From positions 1 through 64,000 of the forward strand of contig NZ_QKTX01000013.1 of NCBI RefSeq assembly GCF_003253485.1: 64,000 nt of DNA, given 5' to 3'. The position numbers and the translations under genes were made by a program. Under the pieces are notes generated by a model. It saw nothing but the letters and a program-made list of their open reading frames with translations. It made no database searches and was not told the origin of the DNA. Positions 1 to 9,664 of this stretch are shown one piece after another (within the stretch, counting starts at the first letter, position 1; the number at the start of each line of letters is the position of its first letter). This DNA comes from Algoriphagus aquaeductus. GTDB lineage: Bacteria; Bacteroidota; Bacteroidia; Cytophagales; Cyclobacteriaceae.

Positions 1-126
1 CAGTCAACACGAGTAGAAAATGTGAAAAATTGGTCTGAAAAAAACATCGGGCAAACCACTCTTTCCAAGAGATTAAAAACCTTAAAGTGGGATGCAAATA
101 AAAAACCAAAAATGGCACAAATTTGA
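1..126 (+). CDS. C-terminal end of an unrecognised protein (partial)
   Basis: The frame starting at base 1 is open for 41 codons and stops at TGA 124-126; the other two forward frames stop within the first 40 bases. The tail is Lys/Thr/Asn-rich and ends in MAQI. A strong terminator begins 6 bases after the stop, which supports a real gene end. The start lies outside the window. I do not recognise the family from this fragment. Confidence 0.5.
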   Translation, partial: QSTRVENVKNWSEKNIGQTTLSKRLKTLKWDANKKPKMAQI

Positions 127-132
127 CACCCC

Positions 133-171
133 ACCTGTCAGGTTTCGAAAATCTGACAGGTATTTTTTTTT
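133..171 (+). terminator. Rho-independent terminator
   Basis: Perfect 9-bp stem ACCTGTCAG (133-141) / CTGACAGGT (153-161), 11-nt loop, then about ten T. It ends the gene leaving the left edge. The same stem family recurs at 53454-53492 and 55192-55228. Confidence 0.85.
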
Positions 172-313
172 CCCATCATTGCGAAAGGTGAACCCATCCT
201 TCTAAGTGAGCTAAAAACTTGATTTGGTTAAAAAAAGATAAAGCCCATTCTACTATGGAAGGTCAAAACCAGAAACCTGTTATTTTTCAAATCAAAAGAA
301 CCCAAGCCATCAA

Positions 314-943
314 ATGCTTTCCCTTTCCGGTTTTGAAAAAAAATACCCTTCAGGTTTCGAAGTAGTCATACCGCAGCTTGATTTGCCAGAAGGGATTCAC
401 CTGATTTTGGGAGGAAATGGTTCGGGTAAATCCACTTTACTAAAAGCATTAGCAGGAATCCATCCTGCAAATGGAGAAGTCCTTTTGAATGGCACCTCGC
501 TCTCCTCTCAGCCGATCCACTACCGACGAAAGATCGGTTTTTCGGCAGCGGAACCGACTTTCCCCGAGTATCTCAACCTTACGGACTTGATCACTGTAGT
601 AGCTAAAGCGAAGCAATCGACTCACGCTGAAATCGCCGAGTTAACGACGATTCTCGAGGTAGGGGAATTTATGACCTATCCGATTGGAGGTTATTCTTCA
701 GGTATGCTGAAAAAATCCGCATTGATGCTGGCGTTTTTGGGTAAGCCCGAGCTGATCATTTTGGATGAACCATTTACCACCATCGATGCCCAAACCCAAG
801 GGCAACTCGTCCGGCTGATCTGCCAACGAGCCAAGGAGGGAACTGGCTTTCTGATTACATCCCACCAATCCGGTCCCATCGAACTATTACCAGTGATGAG
901 CGTGCTGCACATGCGTTCGGGAAAACTAGCCACCCATGAATAA
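314..943 (+). CDS. ABC transporter ATP-binding protein
   Basis: A 209-aa ABC ATPase. Visible are Walker A GGNGSGKST (about 33-41), a degenerate signature YSSGM (about 127-131) in place of LSGGQ, Walker B LIILDE (about 147-152) and the switch histidine in ITSHQ (about 184). The small size and single domain fit ABC-2-type exporters. The stop overlaps the start of the permease gene by 8 nt, so the two are very likely translationally coupled. The substrate cannot be read from the sequence. The start is the first ATG, about 170 nt beyond the terminator of the preceding gene. Confidence 0.9.
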   Translation: MLSLSGFEKKYPSGFEVVIPQLDLPEGIHLILGGNGSGKSTLLKALAGIHPANGEVLLNGTSLSSQPIHYRRKIGFSAAEPTFPEYLNLTDLITVVAKAKQSTHAEIAELTTILEVGEFMTYPIGGYSSGMLKKSALMLAFLGKPELIILDEPFTTIDAQTQGQLVRLICQRAKEGTGFLITSHQSGPIELLPVMSVLHMRSGKLATHE

Positions 944-1994
944 AGTGGCCATCCTGGCATTTGTTCGCCCTTTTTATCAAAGGACGCTTGGCTTTTGGTC
1001 AGCAATCCTTCTCATCGGAGGAGTACTGATGGATGAAAAGCAGCACGTACTCCTTAGCCGATTTCTGATTAAAAATCCTGTAGCCTTCTGTTTTATCCCG
1101 GTTTTACTATTTTTCTATAGTTTAATCCATCTGCGAATTCAACAGGAGCTTTTGAGGGGAAATAACTACCTGGTTTTTCATCACCTCGGTCTTTATGCCG
1201 AAAAAGAACTTAGGTTATTTTGGAGCCGAATCATTCTGGCAAATTTTAGCCCTATCCTCACCTACTTTTTATTCCTGAGTTATTTTATCTGGGAAAAAAA
1301 GGCGTTTGATCTCGGAATTACTTTGTGGATGAGTACCTTGATTTTACTGGGTTTTACCTATGGAAAGATCAGACAAACACTTCACCGTCCCTTGAAAGAA
1401 GCTTTCGTCACAAGGCCGGCAGTCCGATGGGCTTTTCCGAGATCTACCTGGATCTTGCTTTCACTTAGACAACACAGACCGATTTTGGTTTTGCTGACCA
1501 AGGCTTGCGGGCTCTTATTGCTCAACGGATTTTTCTATTCTTTCCAATCAGGAAGCTATGACTGGCGGTGGCTTCAGTTTGGTATTTTGTGTTTGGCATA
1601 TGTCCAACTTCCCTTGATTTTTGAGAAAACGGAAAAAGAAATTACAGAACAAAGTTGGATATTGGCCTTGCCACTATCCTGGAAAAACAAACTGGGCTAT
1701 CAAATGGGTAGCCTGATACTGTTGATTATTCCTGAATTATTTTTTTTAGGCTGGAAAGGAATACTATCGACATATCCTGAAAACTTAGTGTTGGCAATTT
1801 TGCTGGTAGCTTTTATCTCCGCTTTGCAATTGTTGGTTTATAGAAAAAAGGAAAGTTCGAGCTTCCCCAATCTTGCCTTGACAATGTTCTTCGGGTTGTT
1901 TCTAGCCATCATTTTCAGTTTACCTTGGTGGGCATTTGTATTTGGAGTTTCATTCCTCTTTTTCCAACAGTCCAAAAGAGCCTTTGGATTTTGA
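936..1994 (+). CDS. ABC-2-like permease, polytopic membrane protein
   Basis: A 352-aa protein made mostly of hydrophobic helices, about nine by eye, separated by short basic loops (for example GKIRQTLHRPLKEAF near 145). It overlaps the upstream ATPase gene by 8 nt, so it is inferred to be the membrane subunit of that exporter. No diagnostic sequence motif of a named permease family was recognised; the assignment rests on topology and coupling. Confidence 0.75.
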   Translation: MNKVAILAFVRPFYQRTLGFWSAILLIGGVLMDEKQHVLLSRFLIKNPVAFCFIPVLLFFYSLIHLRIQQELLRGNNYLVFHHLGLYAEKELRLFWSRIILANFSPILTYFLFLSYFIWEKKAFDLGITLWMSTLILLGFTYGKIRQTLHRPLKEAFVTRPAVRWAFPRSTWILLSLRQHRPILVLLTKACGLLLLNGFFYSFQSGSYDWRWLQFGILCLAYVQLPLIFEKTEKEITEQSWILALPLSWKNKLGYQMGSLILLIIPELFFLGWKGILSTYPENLVLAILLVAFISALQLLVYRKKESSSFPNLALTMFFGLFLAIIFSLPWWAFVFGVSFLFFQQSKRAFGF

Positions 1995-2046
1995 GGGACA
2001 ATTTTTGATCTGAGCAGTCTGGAAACTGCATACAAAAAGGTCCAAG

Positions 2047-2066
2047 CCTGTCTACCGGAAGGCAGG
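2047..2066. repeat. Short imperfect palindrome, CCTGYCT...AGGCAGG type
   Basis: CCTGTCTACCGGAAGGCAGG reads nearly the same on both strands. A relative lies at 55402-55420. Both are intergenic and resemble small dispersed palindromes seen in Bacteroidota genomes. Confidence 0.6.
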
Positions 2067-2131
2067 TCAAAAGACTTGAACCAATCGGCCATGCAACCAT
2101 TATAGAGTTGTTTATTCTAAATCATTAAAAA

Positions 2132-2197
2132 CCACATAGGCACATAGAGGTGCATAGCAGGTAAATCAATCACTATGTTTTCTATGTGTCTATGTGG
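2132..2197. repeat. Inverted repeat CCACATAGGCACATAG
   Basis: Left arm 2132-2147 and right arm 2182-2197 pair with one mismatch around a 34-nt loop. The arms are built of a degenerate repeat (cacatag). It lies downstream of the 936-1994 permease gene and may act as a weak terminator, but no T-run follows. Confidence 0.55.
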
Positions 2198-2457
2198 CTC
2201 AAAACCTTTCCCATAAAATCTTCCTTATTACCACCAAAGATGGAGACTTTGGATTTTGATGAGCAGTTCTTCCTTTTTTAAGCAGTCTGAAGACTTGAAC
2301 CATTCTAGGATTTGAACTCATAAAGTTTTTCTGGGGCTCTATGATGAAAATTCAGATTTGAAATCAGCATCCTATTGTATCCCTTTGTGGGAATTGCTTT
2401 TGCTTTTCCAATCCCTTTTCCTATTTTCACACTTTGAGACAATAGAACCAAAAACCT

Positions 2458-3651
2458 ATGAACAAACAAATTCTGCTTATTCTCTCAGCTTTTCTGCTGG
2501 CGGTTTCGGCCCATGCCCAGGAAGCTCTTTTCCGCGCACAAAACATCATCTCTCCAGAGATTCACGAAGACAATTCGGTGACTTTCCGACTCTTTGCTCC
2601 CAATGCCAAGTCCGTTCAGGTGACAGGGGATTTTCTCCCGACTGTGAAAATGGATACTCCCATGGGGCAAATGGACGGACCCGGAAAAGCTGAACTTACC
2701 AAAGATGAAAACGGCGTTTGGTCCTTGAAAACCCACACTTTGGGACCTGAGCTCTACAATTATTCATTTATTATCGATGGATTTAACACGACTGATCCCA
2801 GTAATCCTTTCCTGATTCGTGATGTAGCTTCTGCTACCAATATTTTCATCATCGGAGGGGGACATGCAGACTTATTTAAGACCAATGACATCGCTCACGG
2901 TTCGGTGACCCGCAGATGGTATGACTCTCCAGGATTGGGCATGGATCGCAGAATCACCATTTATACTCCTCCGGGATATGAAAAATCAACTGAAACCTAC
3001 CCTGTCCTTTACCTCCTTCACGGTGCAGGCGGAGACGAAGAAGCTTGGATCAACCTTGGACGGACTGCCCAAATCATGGATAATCTGATCGCCCAAGGCA
3101 AAGCCAAGCCAATGATCGTGGTGATGCCAAACGGGAATGTCATCCAGGATGGAGCGCCGGGCGAAGGCAGCAAAAACTTTTACAAGCCTCAGTTTATGAT
3201 CCCAAAGACCATGGACGGAACCTACGAAGGGGCATTCAGCGACATCATCAAGTTTGTCGAAAGCAACTACCGGGTGAAAGCTGACAAAGCCAATCGCGCG
3301 ATTGCAGGCCTTTCCATGGGCGGATACCACACCTTGCACATTTCCAGATATCATCCAAACACCTTTGATTACATGGGACTTTTCTCAGCGGCCATCATGC
3401 CAAGAGAAGATGCCACTGGAAAAGTGTACAGCAATTTTGATGAGACCCTAAAGGCCCAAATGGACAATGGATATAAGCTCTACTGGATCGCTATCGGGAA
3501 AACCGATTTCCTTTACAAAGCGAATCAGGAATACCTCGAGAAGCTCAAAGGCATGAACATGCCGCATGAATATGTAGAAAGCGAAGGCGGACACACTTGG
3601 AGAAACTGGAGAGTGTACCTGACCCAATTTGCTCCCCGTCTTTTTCAATAA
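2458..3651 (+). CDS. Secreted carbohydrate esterase, CE1/esterase-D type
   Basis: A 397-aa alpha/beta-hydrolase with a Sec signal peptide (cut probably after AHA, residue 20). An N-terminal E-set (glycogen-debranching-like, CBM48-type) beta domain spans about 30-115, followed by the esterase domain. The nucleophile elbow GLSMGG places Ser at 286; HGAGGDE is the oxyanion loop; likely Asp 350 (GKTDF) and His 379 (GGHTW) complete the triad. This layout is typical of ferulic-acid or acetyl-xylan esterase-like proteins that remove acyl groups from plant or algal polysaccharides. A paralogue follows after 19 nt, so the pair is probably one operon. The exact acyl and glycan specificity is not visible. 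Confidence 0.85.
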   Translation: MNKQILLILSAFLLAVSAHAQEALFRAQNIISPEIHEDNSVTFRLFAPNAKSVQVTGDFLPTVKMDTPMGQMDGPGKAELTKDENGVWSLKTHTLGPELYNYSFIIDGFNTTDPSNPFLIRDVASATNIFIIGGGHADLFKTNDIAHGSVTRRWYDSPGLGMDRRITIYTPPGYEKSTETYPVLYLLHGAGGDEEAWINLGRTAQIMDNLIAQGKAKPMIVVMPNGNVIQDGAPGEGSKNFYKPQFMIPKTMDGTYEGAFSDIIKFVESNYRVKADKANRAIAGLSMGGYHTLHISRYHPNTFDYMGLFSAAIMPREDATGKVYSNFDETLKAQMDNGYKLYWIAIGKTDFLYKANQEYLEKLKGMNMPHEYVESEGGHTWRNWRVYLTQFAPRLFQ

Positions 3652-3658
3652 TCGATAA

Positions 3659-4828
<1,170 letters not shown>

Positions 4829-4893
4829 AAGTTTGGCCGTGAGTGAAGACATTCACAGTGGCTTCAAATACCAATAACCGAGTAGTGTGATAG

Positions 4894-4921
4894 CGCAGTC
4901 CAATTTGGGCTGCGTTTTTTG
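4894..4921 (+). terminator. Rho-independent terminator
   Basis: Stem CGCAGTCC (4894-4901) / GGGCTGCG (4907-4914), one G-T pair, 5-nt loop, then seven T. It ends the esterase pair. An upstream ATG at 4919 for the next frame falls inside this T-run, which argues for the later start at 4967. Confidence 0.8.
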
Positions 4922-4966
4922 TTTCCTTTCAAAAATTCTATTTTGGAAAAAATCAACGGGCATTTT

Positions 4967-5320
4967 ATGAATATCCTACTGAAACTTGAAGAATTAGCAC
5001 TTTTGTTTTTGGGCACTTGGGCCTTTTACCTGACCGGTCTTTCCTGGTGGTGGTTTGCAGGGTTGTTTTTACTCCCTGACCTGGGAATGGCAGGTTATTT
5101 GGCAGGAGAAAAGGTAGGCGCTTGGTTGTACAACCTTTTTCACCATCGGACCATTGCTTTGATCATTTTTGGTTTGGGATTTTGGACCGAAAATCAAGGA
5201 CTTGAAGTCGCCGGAATCATCCTGTTCAGTCACATTGCCTTTGATCGGGCACTGGGCTATGGGTTGAAATATGAAAAAGGCTTCAAATTCACTCACCTGG
5301 GTGAAATCGGCAAAAAATAA
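4967..5320 (+). CDS. DUF4260 family small membrane protein
   Basis: A 117-aa protein beginning MNILLKLEELALLFLG, the usual start of DUF4260 proteins. It has about three to four hydrophobic segments and conserved WWFAGLFLLPDLGM, NLFHHR and HIAFDRALGYGLKY blocks. Function is unknown. The frame is open further upstream to an ATG at 4919, but that lies in the terminator of the preceding genes and would add a polar leader, so 4967 is preferred. Confidence 0.85.
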   Translation: MNILLKLEELALLFLGTWAFYLTGLSWWWFAGLFLLPDLGMAGYLAGEKVGAWLYNLFHHRTIALIIFGLGFWTENQGLEVAGIILFSHIAFDRALGYGLKYEKGFKFTHLGEIGKK

Positions 5321-5321
5321 A

Positions 5322-5344
5322 GCTTCCCTGAAAATCAGAGAAGC
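5322..5344. terminator. Hairpin between convergent genes
   Basis: GCTTCCCTGA (5322-5331) pairs with TCAGAGAAGC (5335-5344) with one mismatch and a 3-nt loop. A T-rich run follows on the minus strand. It probably serves as terminator for the convergent 4967-5320 and 5353-6012 genes. Confidence 0.55.
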
Positions 5345-5352
5345 CCTATGGA

Positions 5353-6012
5353 TTAATTGTTTACCGTTGCTCCGGGAGGAAGTTTTTGCACAATTCTAAA
5401 CTGCCCCTTCGTGACTTTAAGTTCTTGCCCGTCCTTGGTTTTGAAGGTTCCTGCAAACTGTCCCTCAACAGTCCCTATAAACAAGCTGTAAGTGCCATTC
5501 ATAAAACTGAAGCTCGTTTGTTTTCCTTCGAATTTGTTGATTTTCACGGTGCAGGAAGAACCCGGGATTTTTTCTGATTCCAAAAATCCGTACTCATGCG
5601 CTGAGTAAGCAAAATGCTTCACATTGTTTTTTTTGACAAAAGCCGTCATAAAGAGGTTGTTTCCATTGGTACCGTTACCGGGTCCTAGATTTCGTCCGGT
5701 TTCGTAAGTCCCAACTCCCAAAGGGATCCAATAAATTCCTCCAAATGCAAAGTCGTTTGCAGGACCCCAGAAACCAATCGTGATGGTTTTGTCCACATTG
5801 AGGGTATTCGCGATCTCTGCCGTGTTGGTCACTTCCACTCCATCAATCTCCATCTTATAGACATTTTCCTCTGTGGTCAAGGTGTAGGGAAAATTCAAAT
5901 CATTTGAAGCTTGCTGAGGATCATCCGGATCCATCTCCCCTCCTTCGGTGCAAGACATCGAAACGCCCGCAACAATCACGAGCCACTTCCATTGAAACAG
6001 TAACTTTTTCAT
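5353..6012 (-). CDS. Hypothetical lipoprotein
   Basis: A 219-aa protein starting MKKLLFQWKW with a lipobox VSMSC and an acidic linker (GGEMDPDDPQQ) typical of surface-exposed Bacteroidota lipoproteins. The rest is a beta-rich, Gly/Phe-containing domain with no family I recognise. A longer frame reaches 6099, but the extra N-terminus lacks signal-peptide character and would bury the lipobox, so the start at 6012 is chosen. Confidence 0.7.
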   Translation of the reverse strand: MKKLLFQWKWLVIVAGVSMSCTEGGEMDPDDPQQASNDLNFPYTLTTEENVYKMEIDGVEVTNTAEIANTLNVDKTITIGFWGPANDFAFGGIYWIPLGVGTYETGRNLGPGNGTNGNNLFMTAFVKKNNVKHFAYSAHEYGFLESEKIPGSSCTVKINKFEGKQTSFSFMNGTYSLFIGTVEGQFAGTFKTKDGQELKVTKGQFRIVQKLPPGATVNN

Positions 6013-6102
6013 AGCTAAGTAATTTTTGATACAAGCCAAAAATCCGTGATATGGAATTTTGGAACTATACGGCATATGCCCTAAAAAAAATAGCCACACT
6101 CA

Positions 6103-6132
6103 TTGGCAAATCCGAAATCTTCATTTACTTTG
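6103..6132 (+). promoter_or_regulatory. Candidate Bacteroidota promoter
   Basis: TTG at 6103-6105 and TTACTTTG at 6125-6132 are 19 nt apart, close to the TTG-N17-23-TAnnTTTG promoter of this phylum. Transcription would start near 6139, leaving a leader of about 15 nt before the ATG at 6154. The -7 element overlaps the operator at 6127-6148. Confidence 0.55.
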
Positions 6133-6148
6133 CAAAACAAAGTACTTT
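6127..6148 (+). promoter_or_regulatory. Candidate operator, ACTTTG-N5-CAAAGT-ACTTT
   Basis: Perfect 6-bp palindrome arms ACTTTG (6127-6132) and CAAAGT (6138-6143), followed by a third half-site ACTTT (6144-6148). The same three-part site lies at 7080-7101. It covers the likely -7 box and start of transcription, so binding would repress. The nearby winged-helix regulator at 6770-7063 is the obvious candidate ligand (inference). Confidence 0.65.
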
Positions 6149-6153
6149 TAACT

Positions 6154-6768
6154 ATGCGAAAACCGGAACAAGAATTAGCCGAAATCAAGTCCATGATGGA
6201 ACGGAGCACCCGATTCCTTTCTTTGAGCGGCTTGGCTGGAATACTGGCTGGAATTTATGCCTTTGCAGGCGCTGGGATAGCCTGGTTTTGGATCTACTTT
6301 CCTCTGACCGAATACGGCGCCGGATCCGAAGTGATCACACATGCTGACCTTCAGACTAATTTATTGGTTCTTGCCATCATCGTATTACTCTTAGCAATCG
6401 GAACAGCCTACTTGCTGAGTCAGCAAAAAAGTAAGAAAAACTCCGACAAATTTTGGACTCCGGCAAGTAAACGCTTCCTTCTCGCTTTATTTATCCCGGT
6501 ACTAGCTGGAGGACTGTTTTCTTTTGCGCTAATCCATGAGAGTTCTTACCAATTGATCGCTCCTGCCACCTTGATTTTCTATGGATTAGGTTTGATCAAT
6601 GCATCTCATTTCACACTTGGAGAAATCAGAAATCTGGGAATTGGACAGCTGATTTTGGGCTTGGCCGGAGCTTTCTTTCCTGAATTTGGCTTGGTGTGCT
6701 GGGCCTTGGGTTTTGGGGTTTTACATGTGATCTATGGATCCATGATGTATTACAAATACGACCGATAA
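6154..6768 (+). CDS. Conserved membrane protein, co-transcribed with winged-helix regulator
   Basis: A 204-aa protein with a short polar N-terminus (EQELAEIKSMMERS) and about five to six membrane helices. It starts at ATG 6154, 15 nt after the predicted transcription start; the longer frame from 6103 would start upstream of the promoter. Similar proteins are known beside small winged-helix regulators in Bacteroidota, but no function is established. The stop codon is followed one base later by the GTG start of the regulator, so the two genes form a coupled pair under the operator at 6127-6148. Confidence 0.75.
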   Translation: MRKPEQELAEIKSMMERSTRFLSLSGLAGILAGIYAFAGAGIAWFWIYFPLTEYGAGSEVITHADLQTNLLVLAIIVLLLAIGTAYLLSQQKSKKNSDKFWTPASKRFLLALFIPVLAGGLFSFALIHESSYQLIAPATLIFYGLGLINASHFTLGEIRNLGIGQLILGLAGAFFPEFGLVCWALGFGVLHVIYGSMMYYKYDR

Positions 6769-6769
6769 G

Positions 6770-7063
6770 GTGAAGGGGAATTACGACAAGGCATTTGAAA
6801 ACGTCATCCGACTGCGCATCATGTCCATCCTGATGGTCAATGAGCGATATGACTTCAATTCTTTCAAAGAAATTCTTGATGTGACGGACGGCAACCTGGC
6901 CTCTCATCTTCGAAATCTGGAAAATGCAGCCTATATCACGGTGGAAAAAACTTTCTCAGGAAGAAAACCGCTAACCAATTATTTGGCAACAAAAGCAGGT
7001 AAAAAAGCATTTCAAGCACACCTCGATTTCCTCGAAAATTTGATCAACGCCAATAAGACCTAA
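6770..7063 (+). CDS. Winged-helix transcriptional regulator (PF13601 type)
   Basis: A 97-aa single-domain winged helix. The pattern RLRIMSILMVNERYDFNSFKE, then LDVTDGNLASHLRNLE (recognition helix) and the wing FSGRKPLTNY match the small ArsR/MarR-like family PF13601. There is no sensor domain, so the inducer is unknown. The start is GTG at 6770, one base after the upstream stop; no ATG offers a better start. Near-identical palindromic sites before its own operon (6127-6148) and before the next gene group (7080-7101) suggest it represses both. Confidence 0.85.
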   Translation: MKGNYDKAFENVIRLRIMSILMVNERYDFNSFKEILDVTDGNLASHLRNLENAAYITVEKTFSGRKPLTNYLATKAGKKAFQAHLDFLENLINANKT

Positions 7064-7079
7064 AAAAATTTATCTATTC

Positions 7080-7101
7080 ACTTTGAATTTCAAAGCACTT
7101 T
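7080..7101 (+). promoter_or_regulatory. Candidate operator, ACTTTG-N5-CAAAGC-ACTTT
   Basis: ACTTTG (7080-7085), 5-nt spacer, CAAAGC (7091-7096), then ACTTT (7097-7101). It matches the site at 6127-6148 in arms, spacing and the extra third half-site while the spacer differs. It lies 37 nt before the ATG of the 7138 gene. Confidence 0.65.
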
Positions 7102-7137
7102 CAAAAGAACAAGCCTATCACTAAAACACACTGAATT

Positions 7138-7464
7138 ATGAAAAACTCACCGTCTACTTTCCTGCCATTCCACTGGAAAGACTTGATTTTACCTTCCAGT
7201 CTCGGTGCAAGCTTGCCTTTGGCCTTGCTCCTGTTTGTCATCTTGACTAAAGAGGATCTTTTTGAAACTTGGATGTTTTATCCCCTCACGATAATCCCCC
7301 TTGGAGGAGCAGTAGGCGGTGCCTTCTTTTTCTTGATGGGGTTCCATTGGTTTCCCAAGGGAAACCAAAAATTGATTGCCATCATTTTCAGTACGATTTT
7401 CTATTTCGTGGGGCTATGGATCAGTGCCGTATTGGCTTTTGCCATTACCGGGCATTGGGATTGA
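7138..7464 (+). CDS. Small membrane protein
   Basis: A 108-aa protein with three hydrophobic helices (about 21-40, 50-70, 80-103) and a short polar N-terminus. No family is recognised. It is the first gene behind the operator at 7080-7101, with the DoxX-like gene 22 nt downstream, so it is probably under control of the winged-helix regulator. Confidence 0.65.
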   Translation: MKNSPSTFLPFHWKDLILPSSLGASLPLALLLFVILTKEDLFETWMFYPLTIIPLGGAVGGAFFFLMGFHWFPKGNQKLIAIIFSTIFYFVGLWISAVLAFAITGHWD

Positions 7465-7486
7465 AAAAATTTAAAAAAACACTCCT

Positions 7487-8230
7487 ATGCCTCTACTTCA
7501 AAAACTGGATCAATTTCACCTAAGCATCCGATCCAACCGATGGCATTCCTACTTTTATCTATTCTGTAGGCTCTCGCTGGCTTTGGGATTTGTGATCGCA
7601 GGAATGGTCAAGATCCTCGGAGAAAGATTTGCCAGTGGATTATCCGAAATCCACCCCATGGGCACCTATCTCGTGGCACTTTACCACACGGGATTCTACT
7701 ATCCGATGATTGGAGTCGCACAAGTGATTGCAGCCGTTTTGTTGCTTCTTCACCGAACCACACTTTTGGGAGCGATAATTTATTTCCCGATTATTCTCAA
7801 TATTTGGATGCTTTCGATTGCAGTACGGTTTGATGGGTCATATGTCTCCTCCACCCTCATGGTCCTGGCTAATCTCTACCTCCTCGCCTATAATTATGAC
7901 CGATGGAAAATAATCCTCGCAGGAAAAAAAAGCGGTAATTTTTCTGTTTTGGAGGTTAGCGCTAAAAACTCAAAATTCCCTCTTGGGTTCCTTGGGTTTG
8001 TGACGGGCTGTATCATTTCAGTCATCGTAGTCTTCCAGTTTGCCTATGAAGTCATGCCCAAAAACTCCCATTCCGAATGTCTGACACAGTTTGATGAAAG
8101 TGAGCTCGGGCAAATCGGAAAAGAGTTTTGTGAATGTGTTCACCGAATCGGCAAGCCCTTGGATCAGTGCCTTGAAAATTTTGAATTAAGCAAAAAACTC
8201 ATCCGTTCAAATCCAGATTCCTCTACTTAA
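7487..8230 (+). CDS. DoxX-like membrane protein
   Basis: A 247-aa protein with four to five membrane helices in the first 160 residues (LALGFVIAGMVKILGERF, GVAQVIAAVLLLLHRTTLLG, PIILNIWMLSI) in DoxX-like order, then a further helix (GFLGFVTGCIISVIVVF) and a C-terminal tail with three Cys (SHSECLTQF, EFCECVHR, LDQCLENF). DoxX proteins are linked to quinone-related or redox functions, but this member is uncharacterised. It lies 22 nt behind the 7138 gene. Confidence 0.65.
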   Translation: MPLLQKLDQFHLSIRSNRWHSYFYLFCRLSLALGFVIAGMVKILGERFASGLSEIHPMGTYLVALYHTGFYYPMIGVAQVIAAVLLLLHRTTLLGAIIYFPIILNIWMLSIAVRFDGSYVSSTLMVLANLYLLAYNYDRWKIILAGKKSGNFSVLEVSAKNSKFPLGFLGFVTGCIISVIVVFQFAYEVMPKNSHSECLTQFDESELGQIGKEFCECVHRIGKPLDQCLENFELSKKLIRSNPDSST

Positions 8231-8313
8231 TCGCTTTGATTACAAGCATAAATACTGCCCTACTTTTCTGAAACAATCCTCTGAAAAAAAGTAACTTAAA
8301 TCCTCTACTCACT

Positions 8314-9558
8314 ATGAAAGAACTTATTCTCACCCACCTTCGCCAACCCGCGGAATTGGAACAACTCTACCGAAAAAACAAATCGGAATTCAAAGCGGCT
8401 TTCCAATCGCTCTATCCCGAAATCAAGGGTCAAGAAGCCGCGGAATTTTGGAACTCCCGACTCAACTATACCACTGACACAGTCAGTTGGGGAAAGGCCC
8501 ATGAATGGCAATTTATTATTGGAGCAGCAGTTGTCGCTTGGTTTTTGGCTAAGCTGCCGGCATTTTTCAACTGGGACGAGGAGTTTTTTTATCCCAGAAA
8601 TCTGGGGTTTGTGATCTTCCCCTTTGTCTCCGCCTACTTTGCTTGGAGGAAAAAAATCCCATTCAAATCCTTGCTGACCCCGATCATCATCCTGGTCATC
8701 GCGATTGCTTATATCAATCTTCTACCCGACCAAAAAAACAGCGACACACTTGCTCTGGCTTGTATCCATTTACCCTTGTTTCTTTGGGGCATGTTGGGCT
8801 ATATTTTTTCCGGCACTGATGGAAAAAATCTTCCCAAAAGACTGGAATACCTGAATTTTAATGGGGATGCAGTCATCATGGGTGCGGTTTTGGGTCTATC
8901 CGGATTGCTTCTGTCCGGTATCACGGTCGGGCTTTTTAGCCTGATTGGACTGCAAATCGAAAAATTCTATTTCGAGTATATCGGTGTGTTTGGATTGGTG
9001 GCTGCCCCGCTGATTGCCACCCATCTCACCCAGACCAACCCCCAGTTGGTAAACAAGGTGCCACCGATCGTGGCAAAAATCTTCAGTCCATTGGTTTTGA
9101 TCATGTTGGTCATCTATTTGGGCGCTATTGTTTACGCAGGAAAAGATCCTTACAACGACCGGGAGTTCCTGTTGTTATTCAATATGCTCCTAATCGGGGT
9201 GATGGGCTTGATATTCTTTTCCGTAGCAGAATCTTCCGATGCAAAAGCCTCCAAGTCAGCAAAATGGATACTAACGCTTCTTTCCTTGACCACCATTATT
9301 GTCAATTTGGTGGCTCTTTCAGCCATCGGATTTCGGATTTCCGAATGGGGTTTTACTCCAAATCGACTGGCTGTACTGGGAGTCAACGTACTGATGCTGA
9401 TCCACTTGATCAGGGTATTTCAACAGTTGACTTTATCGTTAAAGAAAGACCTTTCCATGGAGGATGTAGGCTTGGAAGTAGTTCGATATTTGCCGGTTTA
9501 TCTGATTTGGACAGCACTTGTGATTTTCCTGTTTCCTTTGATTTTCAGTTTTGAATAG
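8314..9558 (+). CDS. DUF4153 family membrane protein
   Basis: A 414-aa protein. About 65 polar residues at the N-terminus precede roughly ten membrane helices. The blocks NWDEEFFYPRNLGF and FEYIGVFGLVAAPLIATHL are characteristic of DUF4153. The family often accompanies small winged-helix regulators in Bacteroidota; the role is unknown. It is 83 nt behind the DoxX-like gene and could belong to the same transcript or have its own promoter in that gap. Confidence 0.75.
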   Translation: MKELILTHLRQPAELEQLYRKNKSEFKAAFQSLYPEIKGQEAAEFWNSRLNYTTDTVSWGKAHEWQFIIGAAVVAWFLAKLPAFFNWDEEFFYPRNLGFVIFPFVSAYFAWRKKIPFKSLLTPIIILVIAIAYINLLPDQKNSDTLALACIHLPLFLWGMLGYIFSGTDGKNLPKRLEYLNFNGDAVIMGAVLGLSGLLLSGITVGLFSLIGLQIEKFYFEYIGVFGLVAAPLIATHLTQTNPQLVNKVPPIVAKIFSPLVLIMLVIYLGAIVYAGKDPYNDREFLLLFNMLLIGVMGLIFFSVAESSDAKASKSAKWILTLLSLTTIIVNLVALSAIGFRISEWGFTPNRLAVLGVNVLMLIHLIRVFQQLTLSLKKDLSMEDVGLEVVRYLPVYLIWTALVIFLFPLIFSFE

Positions 9559-9664
9559 GGGTAGACCCCAAATCCTATTTTCTCCTAAAAGAGACAATAA
9601 ACCCTGAATCCCGACATTCAGCGAAAGAAAAATGGGTATATTTCCAATTCAAAACCTTTACCCT

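Larger units (their letters stand above)
1995..2457. other. Intergenic region with palindromes, no gene seen
   Basis: No convincing reading frame. It holds a 20-nt imperfect palindrome at 2047-2066 (CCTG...CAGG) and a long-loop inverted repeat at 2132-2147 / 2182-2197. An open frame starting at 2358 overlaps the following esterase in another frame and is a shadow. Confidence 0.6.

Noticed and set aside
2358-2693. 111-codon open frame upstream of the first esterase
   Set aside because: Overlaps the esterase start and signal peptide in another frame, no plausible product.
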